From contig NW_022145601.1 of the NCBI RefSeq assembly GCF_000002235.5, forward strand, positions 19,847,389 to 19,911,388: a DNA stretch of 64,000 nt, in the 5' to 3' direction. Below the pieces are notes generated by a model. It had not been told where the DNA came from. It saw only the letters and a program-made list of their open reading frames with translations, and searched no databases. This document shows, one piece after another, positions 49,061-60,728 of the stretch. This DNA is from Strongylocentrotus purpuratus. Taxonomy: Eukaryota; Echinodermata; Echinoidea; Camarodonta; Strongylocentrotidae. The translations under genes and the position numbers were made by a program. How positions within the stretch are numbered: the stretch's first letter is position 1; each line of letters begins with the position of its first letter.

Positions 49061-49776
49061 TGTTTAAAGGCTAGATAGGGTTTAGTCTAAATGCATAAAG
49101 TCATCAAATTCTTACTCATCTTCTGCCCTAGTTTTGAGATCCTGCTAGTGTAAACAAGTCACTGAAGTAGACCCTGGCCTTGTGTAGGCCTACGTAGAAT
49201 CTATACAATGCACAGTGCAGCTTGAGTTTTTTGTGTGACGGTCGCTGTTTTGAGGGGAAAAAATGAAGAAGAAAAAATCTGACCGACCGACCCAGGTTCT
49301 GGCACCCAAATCATGCGAATGGCAATGCAACATCTTTTTTTTTCAGGCCGGAGTGTAGCAATTATTATACATATAGGGGTCTACATTTAACAACTGAATA
49401 TTTAAAGAGAGAGGATGTTTTAGGAGTCCAGCCGTAAATGGATATAAAGCTGTGAAGCTATTTACTGTAATTCACTCCTAGTCCTACAATGCATGAAGTC
49501 TAACTGTAAACAGGATGTTTTGACAATTATTTAACTGGAAATAAACACGTCTCATGGGTGTGGCCATTTTGGATTCACATTGCCATGTACAATCGCTGAT
49601 GAGCTTAGTTCATTTTTTTTAGAGTTCATTTTAGAGTTCATCTTGAATCTATCTTTTTTTCCATGTTATGAGTTCATATTCAAGTGTCTATTGATCTTGT
49701 AGATAAATGTGTGTGTGGGGTATTGTGATGGATATTTGAAAGCGAGTTCACTCGTCACACAACATAACTCTTATTT

Positions 49777-50790
49777 TTATTTAGCTACGAGGAAGCAAGG
49801 TTGCACTAACAATAAAATACATGAAAGAAAGTATTCCCTTTTCGTTAATTTATTGAGTACTGATGAGGCTGGCCGTACACTTGCAAAGTGTAGCCAAGCA
49901 CAAGCCGAAGAATCAGAATGAAAATGCATAAATGGTAAATGTGAATATTGCACAGAGATTACATAATGACATAGATGAAATGACGTCGAAAGTCCAATGA
50001 TCAGAAGAGATGTAAAGAACGAAGGAAGGGGCTCATGCGATGAATGTTGCAGAGGTTTGAAGGCGGAGACGAAGCTTCGTAGTCGTGGCTGAAGAGCCGT
50101 GAAGAATCTTGACGCTGACGCTCGTGATGAAGATAGTGAAGAAGCTCTCAGGCGAGAAGAGAAGAGAAGAGATGTGGCGCTCGACGACGAAACAGTGGGT
50201 CGTTCGATGTCGGAGGCGAAGAGTAGAAATGATGAAAACAAAGTCAGTGCCGATGCGAAGCAGTGAGTCGCTCGATGAGTCGGATGAGCCGAACTTTGAT
50301 TGATGTGAAGTTCATCAGAGCTGCGGTGAATCGAACTCGTTGATGAACTGTTCAGACGAGCTATGTGAGTCATGCTCGTGTGGGGTGACTCTACCGGAGC
50401 AAAGATACTGGCAGCTCCCAGCGGAGGATCAAGCGCCATGTCGGGTCTTGATTTAAACTGTTCCACTGGAAAACTGCCAGCCCGTTGTGGACGGCAGAGA
50501 AAATGTAGATGTGCCGTAGAATAGGCGAAAGGCACAGAAGAAATCTTGAGTGTAGAGAGAGGATCACAGAGACGTGTGGACTCAACCGAGGTGTAAGCGG
50601 GAGTCAAGGAAAACCTTGTGGCGTTGAAAATACGCGGGTGAACGATGCGCGGAACCACGGTGCTCGATTGGAAGGAAAAACACACGTGGTCCGAATAATG
50701 CATATAAATAAGTGGCGTGATGGAAAAATACTGGAGACATGAATGTACGATAAAATTAGGGCGAATGTAAGAGCCGCTACAATCTTAACA
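49777..50790 (-). other. GC-rich island with a 308-codon open frame, possible solo LTR
   Basis: This segment is richer in GC and CpG than its surroundings, and its minus strand has the longest open frame of the window (49777-50703). The frame is Ser/His/Phe-rich with no domain I recognise; the plus strand is purine-biased (GAAGAGAAGAGAAGAG). On the minus strand the region begins TGTTAAGATTGTAGCGGC, has a TATA-like word and an AATAAA near its end, and could stop in CA at about 49725, as a long terminal repeat would. No target duplication was found. Coding gene, solo LTR and plain island remain possible. Confidence 0.3.
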
Positions 50791-51998
50791 CTCACTTCTG
50801 TGGCGGGACAAAATTACATCAGGAATATTGGTATGGCAACTGACGGGTTAGCTAGTAAACTTTTCAAACTTGACCATGATTTTGAATGTGTCAGGAATAA
50901 AAAAGGCCGTTGTAAGAACTTTTTTTCTTTCTGTGTAGCCTGATGTGTGAAAAAGTATCTTTTCATGCAGGAAGCTTTGTGCTCTGGATGGAATATTGAG
51001 GCATGATTTCCTGGTTATGAAAGTATTAGATTTTATGAACTACTAGTTTTGGGAAGAGTCATTGATTCATAGTAAGAAAAAATTCTTATTTTCAATAAGA
51101 GGTTGGTTTGTAAATACCGGTAAGAAGAATAGAATTGCATTTGTACCAGTTGTAGCTCAGTACAAATATTTTTGGAAATCGTGATCATCTTTAGAAGTAG
51201 ACGAGCAACTTCAATGAATTTTCATACTTCATCACCATCAACATCAATATAGTCTTGTTTCCCACAACATTCGGGATTGATTTCTGTGGATGTATCTTCA
51301 AAAGGTAATTCGTACAGAGCTACAATTTAATCTCTGTATCAACAATATAAAAATATCTGTCTTCAAATGCATCCAACATATTTCTCAAATGAGTCATTAA
51401 TAAGATCCTGAGAGTTTGATCATGATACTTATTGTTCGTTAATCCTATCGTTTTTATTCTTCAATTTTCCCTACCATCATATAAATTTTGTTAGTTTAAC
51501 AAATTTGTATATAACTTCTTTGTATAACTTCTTTGTATAAACAATTGTATAAGTTCTTTGTAAAGTATGTAAACGGACTTGCTGGAAAGCAGTTTTAAAA
51601 AAAAAATCACTGTATTGAACAAACAAAAACAACAACACAAAAAACAATGAAAGATGTACCAGCTGTGATTTTCCACTCTTAAATATTCTTCTCATCATTA
51701 GTTGCACTCGCAAATTCACACTCTCGCCTCTTCTATCCTGAAAACTTAAAAAAGAAGGTGAACACTGACAAATAATAAAACACGATCTTTGAAATTTATT
51801 CTACAAATTTATTTCCATAATGAAAGACATTTTCAACATTCAGCATATTTTTTTTGAAGGAAGTGTTTTTTTTATGAAAGACCATACTTTTCACAGTAAC
51901 TGTAAAATTACCACATTGCTCATTGATCAGTGATCATTGAAATGTCATTATCTTAATTAGAATCTGATATTTATTATCCAAAATTTGTTTAACAATTA

Positions 51999-52136
51999 TA
52001 TATCTTTTTTTACATTTCGTAAATTCGTATCACATTTCGTACTATTCGTATCAAATGTAAAAAAAGATATACTGTTCTGTCAGACTTTATGACATGTATC
52101 CATTTGGATACATGTCATAAAGTCTGACAGAACAGT
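51999..52136. repeat. Two abutting palindromes, the second perfect (32-bp arms)
   Basis: The first hairpin has 19-bp arms (TATATCTTTTTTTACATTT at 51999-52017 and its complement at 52053-52071). The second has perfect 32-bp arms at 52071-52102 and 52105-52136 with a two-base centre. The two share one base at the border. Confidence 0.9.
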
Positions 52137-53296
52137 TTCATGTTCGATTGTGATACTGGATGTTTGTTTAGAAATGAAATAAAAACACATAAAATTCTAG
52201 ACGACAAGATCAACAAGATGGCACTGAAATAAAAACATTAACAAAAAAGAAATAAAAACAAAAATCTAAAAAACAAAATATTACATTTTTCATACCCCTT
52301 CACCAAACTACCACAAATTAAAGAAAAATATATGAACTTGAAATATTTTATATGATTTATCAGAAGCTATTTTGCTAAAATTGGTATGCTGGCTGTTGTA
52401 TAATCTATGAGAAAAAGTAACCTTTAAGATCATAATTACACAATAAAAGAGGTTTATACATTTCAGTTTAATTCAATTCTATAATATACCACATTTCAGC
52501 CTTGAATAAATATGATATAACCAACGATAAGCTAAAAGAATGAAGAGAAATGTATTTTTATGGTTTCTAGAAAGTATACAAATGTCTAGTGAATAGATGA
52601 ATATAAAGTGAGATAACATTCGCTGAGTTGTTTGAATATATGGTTAAAGAATCAGTCAAAATCTGTCATGTTACAATGGACAGAACGGAAGTAACATCAT
52701 GGTAACAGCAAAAACTTAAAAAGAGAAAACTTAAAAAGAAATTGAATTAACTGATTATCAGAAGCTTGTCACTGTTTTATTTTTTTTTATTTTTATATTT
52801 AACAGGATTTTTTAGTGGTAGAGAAAGGAATTATGGACATTTTGCTTCGAAATACTCATGTTTAATGGGCTTAAATTTTCATCTAATTCATTCAAATGGT
52901 TGCCATAATCTTATGTTACCTGTAATGATTTTGGATAGTTATTGAACATCAAACAATAGTTCATTAAAAAGTTGTAAAAGGGAAACAGACCATTTTCGTT
53001 TCAACCCATGTTTAAGAAAATAAATTAGAAAATTCAATAGATAAAAGGTTTGTGAAATCTAACTCATCTTGACTTATTTTACTGTATTTTGATACTAACA
53101 TGTTGGAGGAAAGTTCAAAACGTTCAAATATTATATCATTTTACATTTAGGGACCTTGTACATGTAGATAGTTTTGTGGCCAAATACATAAAGCGAGCAT
53201 TGGGCTCTTTTTGCATTATGCTTGTGAAGATACAAGGAAAGGGTCGCTTAAACCAATCACTAGTATTTTATGACCCATTGTGATGTAGTTTATGCT

Positions 53297-53374
53297 TTAG
53301 AAGGTCGTGCTTTTCTGCTCGTTCCCAGAGCTGTTCTTTTGGTAGAGGGCCCAGGAAGCGAAGATCAGATGAAG
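53297..53374 (-). CDS. Membrane protein exon 6 (C-terminus)
   Basis: Residues 149-173 and TAA: LHLIFASWALYQKN completes the fourth segment and a polar tail follows. Acceptor CTTGCAG|CTT. Several TTTATT stretches (AATAAA on the minus strand) lie downstream; which one is used is unknown. Confidence 0.75.
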   Translation of the reverse strand, partial: LHLIFASWALYQKNSSGNEQKSTTF

Positions 53375-56300
53375 CTGCAAGGAGAAAAAGAAGGAAATAA
53401 AAAATCTTGTTTATTCATTCAAATAGTTTGTCAAAAAGGGTAAAAGAAGCTACAAAAATAAGTGGAGAAAAGTTAGAAAAATAACCCCCCCCCCCAAAAA
53501 AAAAAGAGCAAAAAAAAAAAAGAAAGAAAAAAAGAAAAAGAGATGGCAGAAAAAGAAAAGGTAGAAAAATTAAAACAAAAAGATTGGACAAAATACTAGT
53601 TAGAGATGGATACAAATATGGATAGAAATTCAGAGTAAATACATGTACACTCCATTTCGAACTACATATCGCCATATTAAGAGGTCTACAAATAGTTACA
53701 AAGACACAGATAATCATGTTCCTTTACACTTTGATTTCTGAGTGAAAAGGATTGACTCCTAACCTATAAGTCAGTTCATTTTTTAAAGAATTTGTATTGG
53801 TAATCCAACGTATTTTGTCCCATACATGAAATGTGATATGTTGATAGCCCCAACTAGAGTTTTTGTGAAATAAAATATCAAGGAAAAGGGCACTTATTTC
53901 TCTTTTTTTTCAATTTTCTTATTTTTTTGGCAACGTTTGGGACAACGAAATGACCAAATACCTTTGAATGCCCATATATAAACGTGCAGAAGGATACCAC
54001 CACAACAAATTCTTTTAATAGTTTTATACATACATATCTTACAAGTAATTCATGTCGCTGAACCCCTTATGCCACCAATTTGTACAGAATAAAGAGGTTT
54101 ATACTTGGCACTTCATGAATCATTGGACAAAGTTGTGACGGGTTGAATTTGTCAACATGTTTGTGCATGTAGTAAGTAGATCAATGCTGCTGGGGGTATT
54201 TCACAAAGATTTTAAGTCGAATTTAACTCTAAGTTTGACTTGAAAATTATGGAGAGCCACTTGTAGCCTTAAAATAAAATATATTAAAAAGCAAAAATTT
54301 AAGTATTTCAGACTTTTTATAAATTCCACATCAAGAACATAAAATCTCCTTGATAATAGAAAATATGAATGATTTGAATCAACATTTTATGCCTTTTAAA
54401 ATAACTTTTACAAAATATTTTCAGAGCTGCTAACGGCCTTCCATATAATTGTTAATTCCAACTTAGAGATAAGTTCAACCTAGGATCTTTGTGAAACACC
54501 CCCTGTTATACATTCCTTGGGACTTACCATGTAAATGAACCTGATACAAAACCAGAGGATCTCTCCCAGAATCAGAGGTTCAGATCCAAGGCTAGCAGTT
54601 GTCTGCCACAAAAAAGAGATGAATTTGAGTTTTATTACATGAAATTGTTGAATATTATTAAAAAAAAAAAAGAAGATTTTCGGGATAGTTGACGGATACA
54701 AGTGGTTTCTGCTTTGGTTCTTTAAGAGTTATGGTTTATATTGTTTAATTTCATTTATTGATAAATATATCTGAAGGGAAATATCATCACATTATTTTCA
54801 CTGCTAATTTGCCTGAAGGTCTCTCTAATGCCTCAGTCATACCTTTGCGTATTTCGCTTGCGTATTGCTGTGTATTTATGGCAAGCCGTTTTAACATTTA
54901 TTCCTATCTCTTGATATCAAGAAATCATTTTCTGTTGTAAAGCAATGCTAATTCTTGATATCAAGAAATAGGAATAAATGTTAAAACGGCTTTCCAAATA
55001 TATACGCAGCAATACGCAAGCCAATGTGACTGAGGCATATGAGAGAAAAAAGGAAGAAAAAAAAAAAGAGAAGCACAAAAAGAATGAAAGAGAAGAAGAA
55101 GATAAAGAAAAGGAAGAAGAAGTAAGGAGGATAAACATTTTCAATAGCTCTTGTTTGAAGGCGGAAGCGCACCTTTTGAGTTGTGTTATAAATATAGGGG
55201 TAGGGCGTGGGCCGGGTGTGATCCCCCTTAACAAATGCTAGTGGTCATGACGATAAGTAAAATGTATTGGCATACGTACCACGGAGGAGCTGAAGAAGGT
55301 GACGCCGAAGAAGACGAGCGCTCCGAGCTCGAGAATGGATCCGAGTGATGCCATGATGGAGAAAAAGGCCACCGGAACCGAATAGTACTGTAAAACGGGA
55401 GAAAAATGAAGTTAAGTTAACTGTAATTCAGTATCAATAAGTTCATTTGGTGAAAATAATATCGGATTTGAGTAATCTATCATATTAACCATCATGGAAC
55501 CTGTTCTGTTAATGTCATCCGTAAATAATACCTTTGAAGCACATACATGTAGAGACGGTATGCCTTAGTAAATCCAGATTTATTGCATGTTTTCTTACGA
55601 AGTAGAACTCCACATCAAAATAGTGATCTTTATAATCATACATGTATTGAATTCTTTGTTGTAGAATTAAATTTCATTGGGAAGAATTAATGTCAGAAAA
55701 ATGAGCATCAAGATTCTTGATGTTTGAAAGGTTCAAAATCTCCATGTATCGGAAAAAAATTGCCTCTCTTTAAATTTTGAGTGAGTTTCAACCCATGTTT
55801 ATTTTTTTCAAGATGATGTCTCTTTCTAAGAACAAATTTAGCAATGAAAGGAAATGCCAGCGTTGCCAATTTGAACATGAAGCCTGATCACATTGTCCCT
55901 TTCAAAGTTCTCGCCCCGAACGACAATTTGTTGTCTTGGCAAAGCTGCACTGTAGTAATTTTATATAATATACAACACGATATAAGCATAACAAAATAAT
56001 CAACCTTGGAAAGCCTTCTACATTGCCCATAGAAATGTGTAAACATGGCAATGACGTCATCAAAATACGGGCAGCGTTTCACAAAACCGTCGAGAGTACA
56101 AATTAACGCACGTCTCAATAAGTTGTCGGTGAACTTGTACTTATCACGGTTTCGTTAAACGACGCACTGATTGGTATTATTGGGTTGATGTTTTGAAAGT
56201 CTTTGGGCCGAATTCACAAAGAAGGTTTAACTTAACCCATGGTTTAAACCCTCATTTACATAATCCATGGTTTAAAATTTAGTGCAAAATAAGCAATGGG

Positions 56301-59090
56301 CTATGTAAATGAGGGTTGAAACCATGGGTTAGATTTAAACCTCCTTTGTGAATTCGGGCCTTTGCGATCTTGTTTCATACTCACCCAGTAGGCGCCTGCG
56401 AAGAGGATGAGGGTGAGCAAAGGGAAGATGATTCCGGTGCCAGCGATCAAGAAGTAGTGAAGAACCAATACGGCTACAAAGAAGAAGAAGAAGAAAATAA
56501 TGGTCACCACGATCAAACTATTATGAAAGATGTTTAATCGATTCTTATCGAATTCCAGTAGAAAAAAACACTAAAGGCATACATACAACAAAACAAAACA
56601 AGACAAGTAATACAAACAAATGAACCCCTCAAATCAACAACATGAAATACCATTTAAAAACACACTCAAAAGAATAGACAAAAAAGAAGAAATACAACCA
56701 CCGAAAGCAAGAAGAGAAAGCAACCACCCCCAAAAAATATAAATAGGAAAACCCTAAACGTAACAAAACCTTTTAATATGCCAACAAACAAAAGAATAAA
56801 GCACCATATGCAAATGTCAGATAAATACGTAAATTATTTAAAATGTAGAAAATACGAGATGTTTATGAATTGATGCAAAAGTGGAATAATAAAAAGGAGC
56901 ATCTCGTAACCTTTTAAAACGCCTCTTGAGGCAGATAGAGCCTACATGGCAAGTGTTGTAAATGTCGACAATTACGTTGATACAAATGCGCGAGAAAACA
57001 AAACAAAACAACCCCTCCCCCACAAAAAAAGTAAATATACATGTCTATATATATAATAATAATAATTCAAAAATTAAACTAAAGAATTATGAATAAATAA
57101 GAACTAACGATAAAGTAATAATAAAGCAGATCTCTCTATAGATAAGGTTCTGTTTTGAAACAAAGATAAAACAAGAATGAACAAATATACGATTTTATTG
57201 AAGGAAAAAAAAATACATGATGACTGCAAATTGTTATTAAGATATTTAAAGATTGTACCCAGACAAAAAAAAAAGCACCACACACACCAACAGATGGCCT
57301 ATTATAATACGGAATTCTTCACTGTTCAATGTTATTCACAGTGTGAGACATTTGTAATGATGCAGTACAGTAAGTATACAGACATAATATTCTATTCACT
57401 ACCAATGAGAGGACATACAGATTCATTCCTGCAACAATTATACGAGCCGGTAGAATGGCACTTTGATAGTACAGAGTGGTATTGTAGCTTATGAATTGTA
57501 ATGGTAAAGTATTTACTATTACCTGTAAAATAGCTTTCGTTAAAACTGAATTCATTGGTTTTTGGGGGTGAATTTTATGTTTCTATTTAGACCAAGTAAG
57601 TTGGTTTTAAATACTCGTAGTAGTGGGCTATCATGGGGAATTCGTCACTATTCGGGTGTTTACCCAATAACAGGTGTTGTCAATCACTAGGATTCGCCTT
57701 CAGTTTAATGACCAACAGGCCTTATGTAATGCGTGGCATTTCCCATCCATTCCCCCACATGGTAAAGTCACTAACTTACATTCCCCTCACCCGCAGACTC
57801 TGAGGGGACTACGGGTTTGCTGTGTGCATTCTTGTACACCCATTAATGATATTTTCAATAAGTCTGGTGTCAGCGAATTATGGCCCTCTGCACAGGCAAA
57901 CTGACGATCCTCTCCCTTTAACTTTACATGGGAGTCTTGAATTTCTCACAGTGTGAGAGTGAGATTCCTCTAATGAACCACACGATGTGCAATGACAAGA
58001 TATTTAGATTTTCATGTGTGTAAATTGTTTTCAAGATGAATTAGCAGAGACTCTCACAATTATTTACAATTAATTGTGGTAGTATTCATTGAATTTGAAT
58101 GGTAATACACTATAATATTATAACATTTTAATGGTCATAGTTTTTTTAAAATTATTTACCGTTAAAATAGCCTTGGTTAGTGAACTCATTGGATCGGGTG
58201 TAGAGATCCAGTAAGACCCAGATGTAGTATGACGCACTAATTGCCGACAGTATCTAAATTTGAAGAGAAACAAGAATTTTATGAATATTTCTTTAAAGCA
58301 AAAGAGACTCTTTTTAAAATTATTATTATACTGAACAATTTTTAGAGGTCACCAATTGTTAATTATTGTATAAACTACATTTTTGAATAAAAACATATAT
58401 TTTGTTAAATGTTTACAGACTACATTTTGTATCCAAAAGATTACAAGCGTTACATGTACGTTAGATTATAACTGGAGTATTATTTTCTCAACTTTTTACA
58501 GTTCTACATGTACCTTCATTTGCTTCAGTGTAAATTGAATCAAATAGTGAATCTTTTACCCGGGAGAAAAGCATAATGTTAACAAAATAGTGACTTGTTA
58601 ATGTATCTTATTTTGTTTATGTCTTTAAAGCGCACATGGCTTTTATATTAGAATATAATATTGCGAAGATCATGACACGTAATTATACATTAAGGAATGA
58701 TAATTTAATAAATCTTCTAATGTCTTGTACATGTATACTCTAAATGGTCATACATTTTATCATATAATCAGAATGAAAGAAGTGATGGTGAAAAATACAA
58801 TTATCATAATTAAAACCAGAATATATATCAGTTGATGTCGCCTTCACTCATACCACTTGTGTTTGATGCAGAAATCTAATTGAAAGGGTGTAAAGGGTTA
58901 CACCCAAAATTACAATACACACACAAGTTAATCGACACGTACTATTGCGTATCATACACCCCAGCCAAGTATCAACTTTTGCGACATTTTCTCACCATTT
59001 GAAACAACTTACCAACGTAATTATGGCGCCGAGCATCCCACCCTTACGGTGGGATAGGCAACAGTAGCAGTGATAAGGAGTTAACGCCAT
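53297..59090 (-). CDS. Four-pass membrane protein, 6 exons (173 aa), LAPTM-like N-terminus
   Basis: Coding exons are 59090-59013, 58253-58160, 56473-56385, 55387-55280, 54602-54528 and 53374-53297, all GT-AG with matching phases (0, 1, 0, 0, 0), giving 173 residues. The start is in a good Kozak context (AAAAATGGCG). The N-terminus MALTPYHCYCCLSHRKGG is cysteine-rich, followed by four hydrophobic stretches: about residues 18-42 (GMLGAIITL...YYIWVLL), 58-87, 88-124 (YYSVPVAFF...) and 134-163 (LILGEILWF...FASWALY), then a polar tail ending KSTTF. The architecture and the Cys-Cys element before helix 1 recall lysosomal LAPTM4/5 proteins; no PPxY sorting motif is seen in the tail, so the family name is tentative. 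An in-frame ATG 40 codons upstream exists but would add an untypical N-terminus. Confidence 0.78.
54192..54503. mobile_element. MITE in last intron of membrane protein gene
   Basis: Inverted ends GGGGGTATTTCACAAAGAT and ATCTTTGTGAAACACCCCC; same family as 40421-40695. It ends about 25 bp from the exon 5 donor. Confidence 0.75.
54528..54602 (-). CDS. Membrane protein exon 5
   Basis: Residues 124-148 (TTASLGSEP, then LILGEILWFCIRFIYM), first half of the fourth segment. Acceptor GTGGCAG|ACA, donor ATG|GTAAGT, phase 0. Confidence 0.78.
54828..55038. mobile_element. Foldback element with about 90-bp arms
   Basis: TGCCTCAGTCA at the left faces TGACTGAGGCA at the right, and the arms continue inward (GCCGTTTTAACATTTATTCC, TTCTTGATATCAAGAA) to a 30-bp centre. 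It lies in intron 4 of the membrane protein gene. Confidence 0.78.
55280..55387 (-). CDS. Membrane protein exon 4 (third hydrophobic segment)
   Basis: Residues 88-123 (YYSVPVAFFSIMASLG, then ELGALVFFGVTFFSSSV). Acceptor TTTTACAG|TAC, donor GTG|GTACGT, phase 0. Confidence 0.8.
56206..56361. mobile_element. Palindromic MITE next to an exon
   Basis: GGCCGAATTCACAAAGAAGG at the left faces CCTCCTTTGTGAATTCGGGCC's complement at the right; CCCTCATTTACATA / TATGTAAATGAGGG form the inner arms. It ends about 23 bp beyond the donor of membrane protein exon 3. Confidence 0.78.
56385..56473 (-). CDS. Membrane protein exon 3 (second hydrophobic segment)
   Basis: Residues 58-87, almost wholly hydrophobic (AVLVLHYFLIAGTG, then FPLLTLILFAGAYW). 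Acceptor TTTGTAG|CC, donor TGG|GTGAGT. A 156-bp MITE ends about 23 bp beyond the donor. Confidence 0.8.
57523..57575 (-). pseudogene. Decayed copy of membrane protein exon 2 (3' end)
   Basis: On the minus strand this piece reads NEFSFNESYFT and ends ACAG|GTAATA, aligned with NEFTNQGYFN and AACG|GTAAAT of the real exon 2, which lies about 640 bp upstream in gene direction. It has the same end phase. In-frame stop codons directly upstream and the lack of a usable acceptor in phase argue that it is no longer an exon. Confidence 0.55.
58160..58253 (-). CDS. Membrane protein exon 2
   Basis: Residues 27-57 plus one base: end of helix 1 (SAISASYYIWVLLDLY) and the first loop TRSNEFTNQGYFN. Acceptor AATTTAG|ATA, donor AACG|GTAAAT. 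A decayed copy of its 3' end lies at 57523-57575. Confidence 0.78.
59013..59090 (-). CDS. Membrane protein exon 1
   Basis: Residues 1-26, with CYCC before the first hydrophobic segment. Donor TTG|GTAAGT, phase 0. Confidence 0.72.
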
Positions 59091-59902
59091 TTTTCCTCGA
59101 GAAAGACGCCACGAAATAAGCTTTTTTAATTTCTCCTCAAAATGGTGTATGCAACGAAAAGCAAGATTATCCAACAACGTACAGAACCACTTGTTACATT
59201 TGGGTGTCAACTTCTGTTCTGTATAAACAGACTGTACAGCCGATTCTCACCGCCCTGTTGCATGCCTTTGTGATCCCGAGGTATGCGATTTTTATTCAGT
59301 GGATGAAAAGTTTTGGTGAGGTCATCGTCATATTCTATTGTGATTCGCCCAAAGATGAATTATGGTTTATGGCAATGAAAAACGAACACACACAATTCAG
59401 CTCCACCTAGCTTTGTACGCTGTACGTATTGGTACACAGTGCGAGAAAACCGTACTGGGACCCGTGTGTGTTCCGTGCGTTGAACACACAACTTCTTTTC
59501 TATTGATTTGTTTTGTACCGAGTCGTACCAAGAATATTCCTTTTGATGGAAATGGCGTTTTTGTTGTAAATCTTTGAACCATGACTTTAGAAATAGTCCT
59601 GTTTATATGATTCCAACAGTACAGGGTAAGTCTCAACTGTGCACTTTGATCGTGGCTTTCGGTGCAGAAAAGTCATTTGAGAACGATATAAAATGGAAAT
59701 GCGAATGTATTCAAACATGTTACATGTTCTTCAATTACAATTCAAGGATGATTATCCTATTCACTCAGAAACGAATGATTATATATAGTAAATTGATCCT
59801 TTGTTGAGGAAAATGAATAATGTCTTAAAAATGAATTTCTAAAATGAGTTTGGATAAGGAATATTATATGTGCATGTCTAAAACTTGTATATAACATAGG
59901 CA

Positions 59903-60282
59903 TTAAAGATAAAGTTGAGTTCTGGTCATGCGATTGCCTTGTGAGAGAAACGGTGTGGAATCGACCAGCAAAGGTTGATCAACTAGCATATAAGTATTCG
60001 TGTGTATTGCAAGGTTCTGGAATCATCAACATGATAAGAAATTTGACCAAGTCTTGGTAAAGTTACAAACACTGTACACAGAAAGATGTATATGGGACTA
60101 CACGAACACATGGTGTAAAAATCCTACCCCGGATTTTTACGATGTTACATGCCATATTTAGAATATGAAGGCATTTTTCAGGGAACATGTCTTATCTGAT
60201 GTTCTTCCACACTCGCATAATAAGAATGACAACGCTCACAAATTATTTTTCACCTTTTCCCAGAACTCAACCTTCTCTTTAA
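59903..60282 (+). mobile_element. TTAA-bounded MITE, family 1, full copy
   Basis: Opposite orientation to the copies at 73 and 31835: starts TTAAAGATAAAGTTGAGTTC and ends with CCAGAACTCAACC then TTCTCTTTAA. Located upstream of the membrane protein gene. Confidence 0.78.
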
Positions 60283-60582
60283 ATGTAAAGATATGCATGT
60301 ATTTGCATAAAACTATATTTTATGAAACTGTTATGTGTTCGTTTTATATTAATATATTGTGTATCTTGGATTATCGTACAAATAAAGTGATCTTATTGTT
60401 ACATTAGGTATATCTTAAACAACTATTCATTATTATCGAACAGTGTGGTTATTGAATACGGGGAAGAAAACGACAAAAAGTAAAAACTTCAAAAACGTGC
60501 TTTAAAAATGGCGGTCACAAATTTGAGATTTTGAGGGGTAAAAGAATAAAAAGAGCAGGAATGGTTTCTAAACACACGTATT

Positions 60583-60617
<35 letters not shown>

Positions 60618-60728
60618 GGGGGGGGGGGTATTGTATGTTCACAAACTCGTCATCATTTAATTTCATGTAAAGTTCATTAAGTAGCGAATGTATTTTGACA
60701 ATTTCTTAACTTGCAGTTCTGAAACACA

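Larger units (their letters stand above)
46700..53296. other. Intergenic between SCO1 and membrane protein gene
   Basis: The two genes converge on this stretch. Apart from the candidate promoter, the GC-rich island, the 80-bp duplication and the double palindrome listed separately, no gene is seen. Confidence 0.6.

Noticed and set aside
52071..52136. Possible microRNA precursor
   Set aside because: The two-base loop and perfect 32-bp pairing do not fit animal microRNA hairpins; no host-gene or conservation evidence is available.
54978..55241. Lys/Glu-rich 87-codon plus-strand frame
   Set aside because: It starts inside the foldback element and runs through purine-rich simple sequence in an intron.
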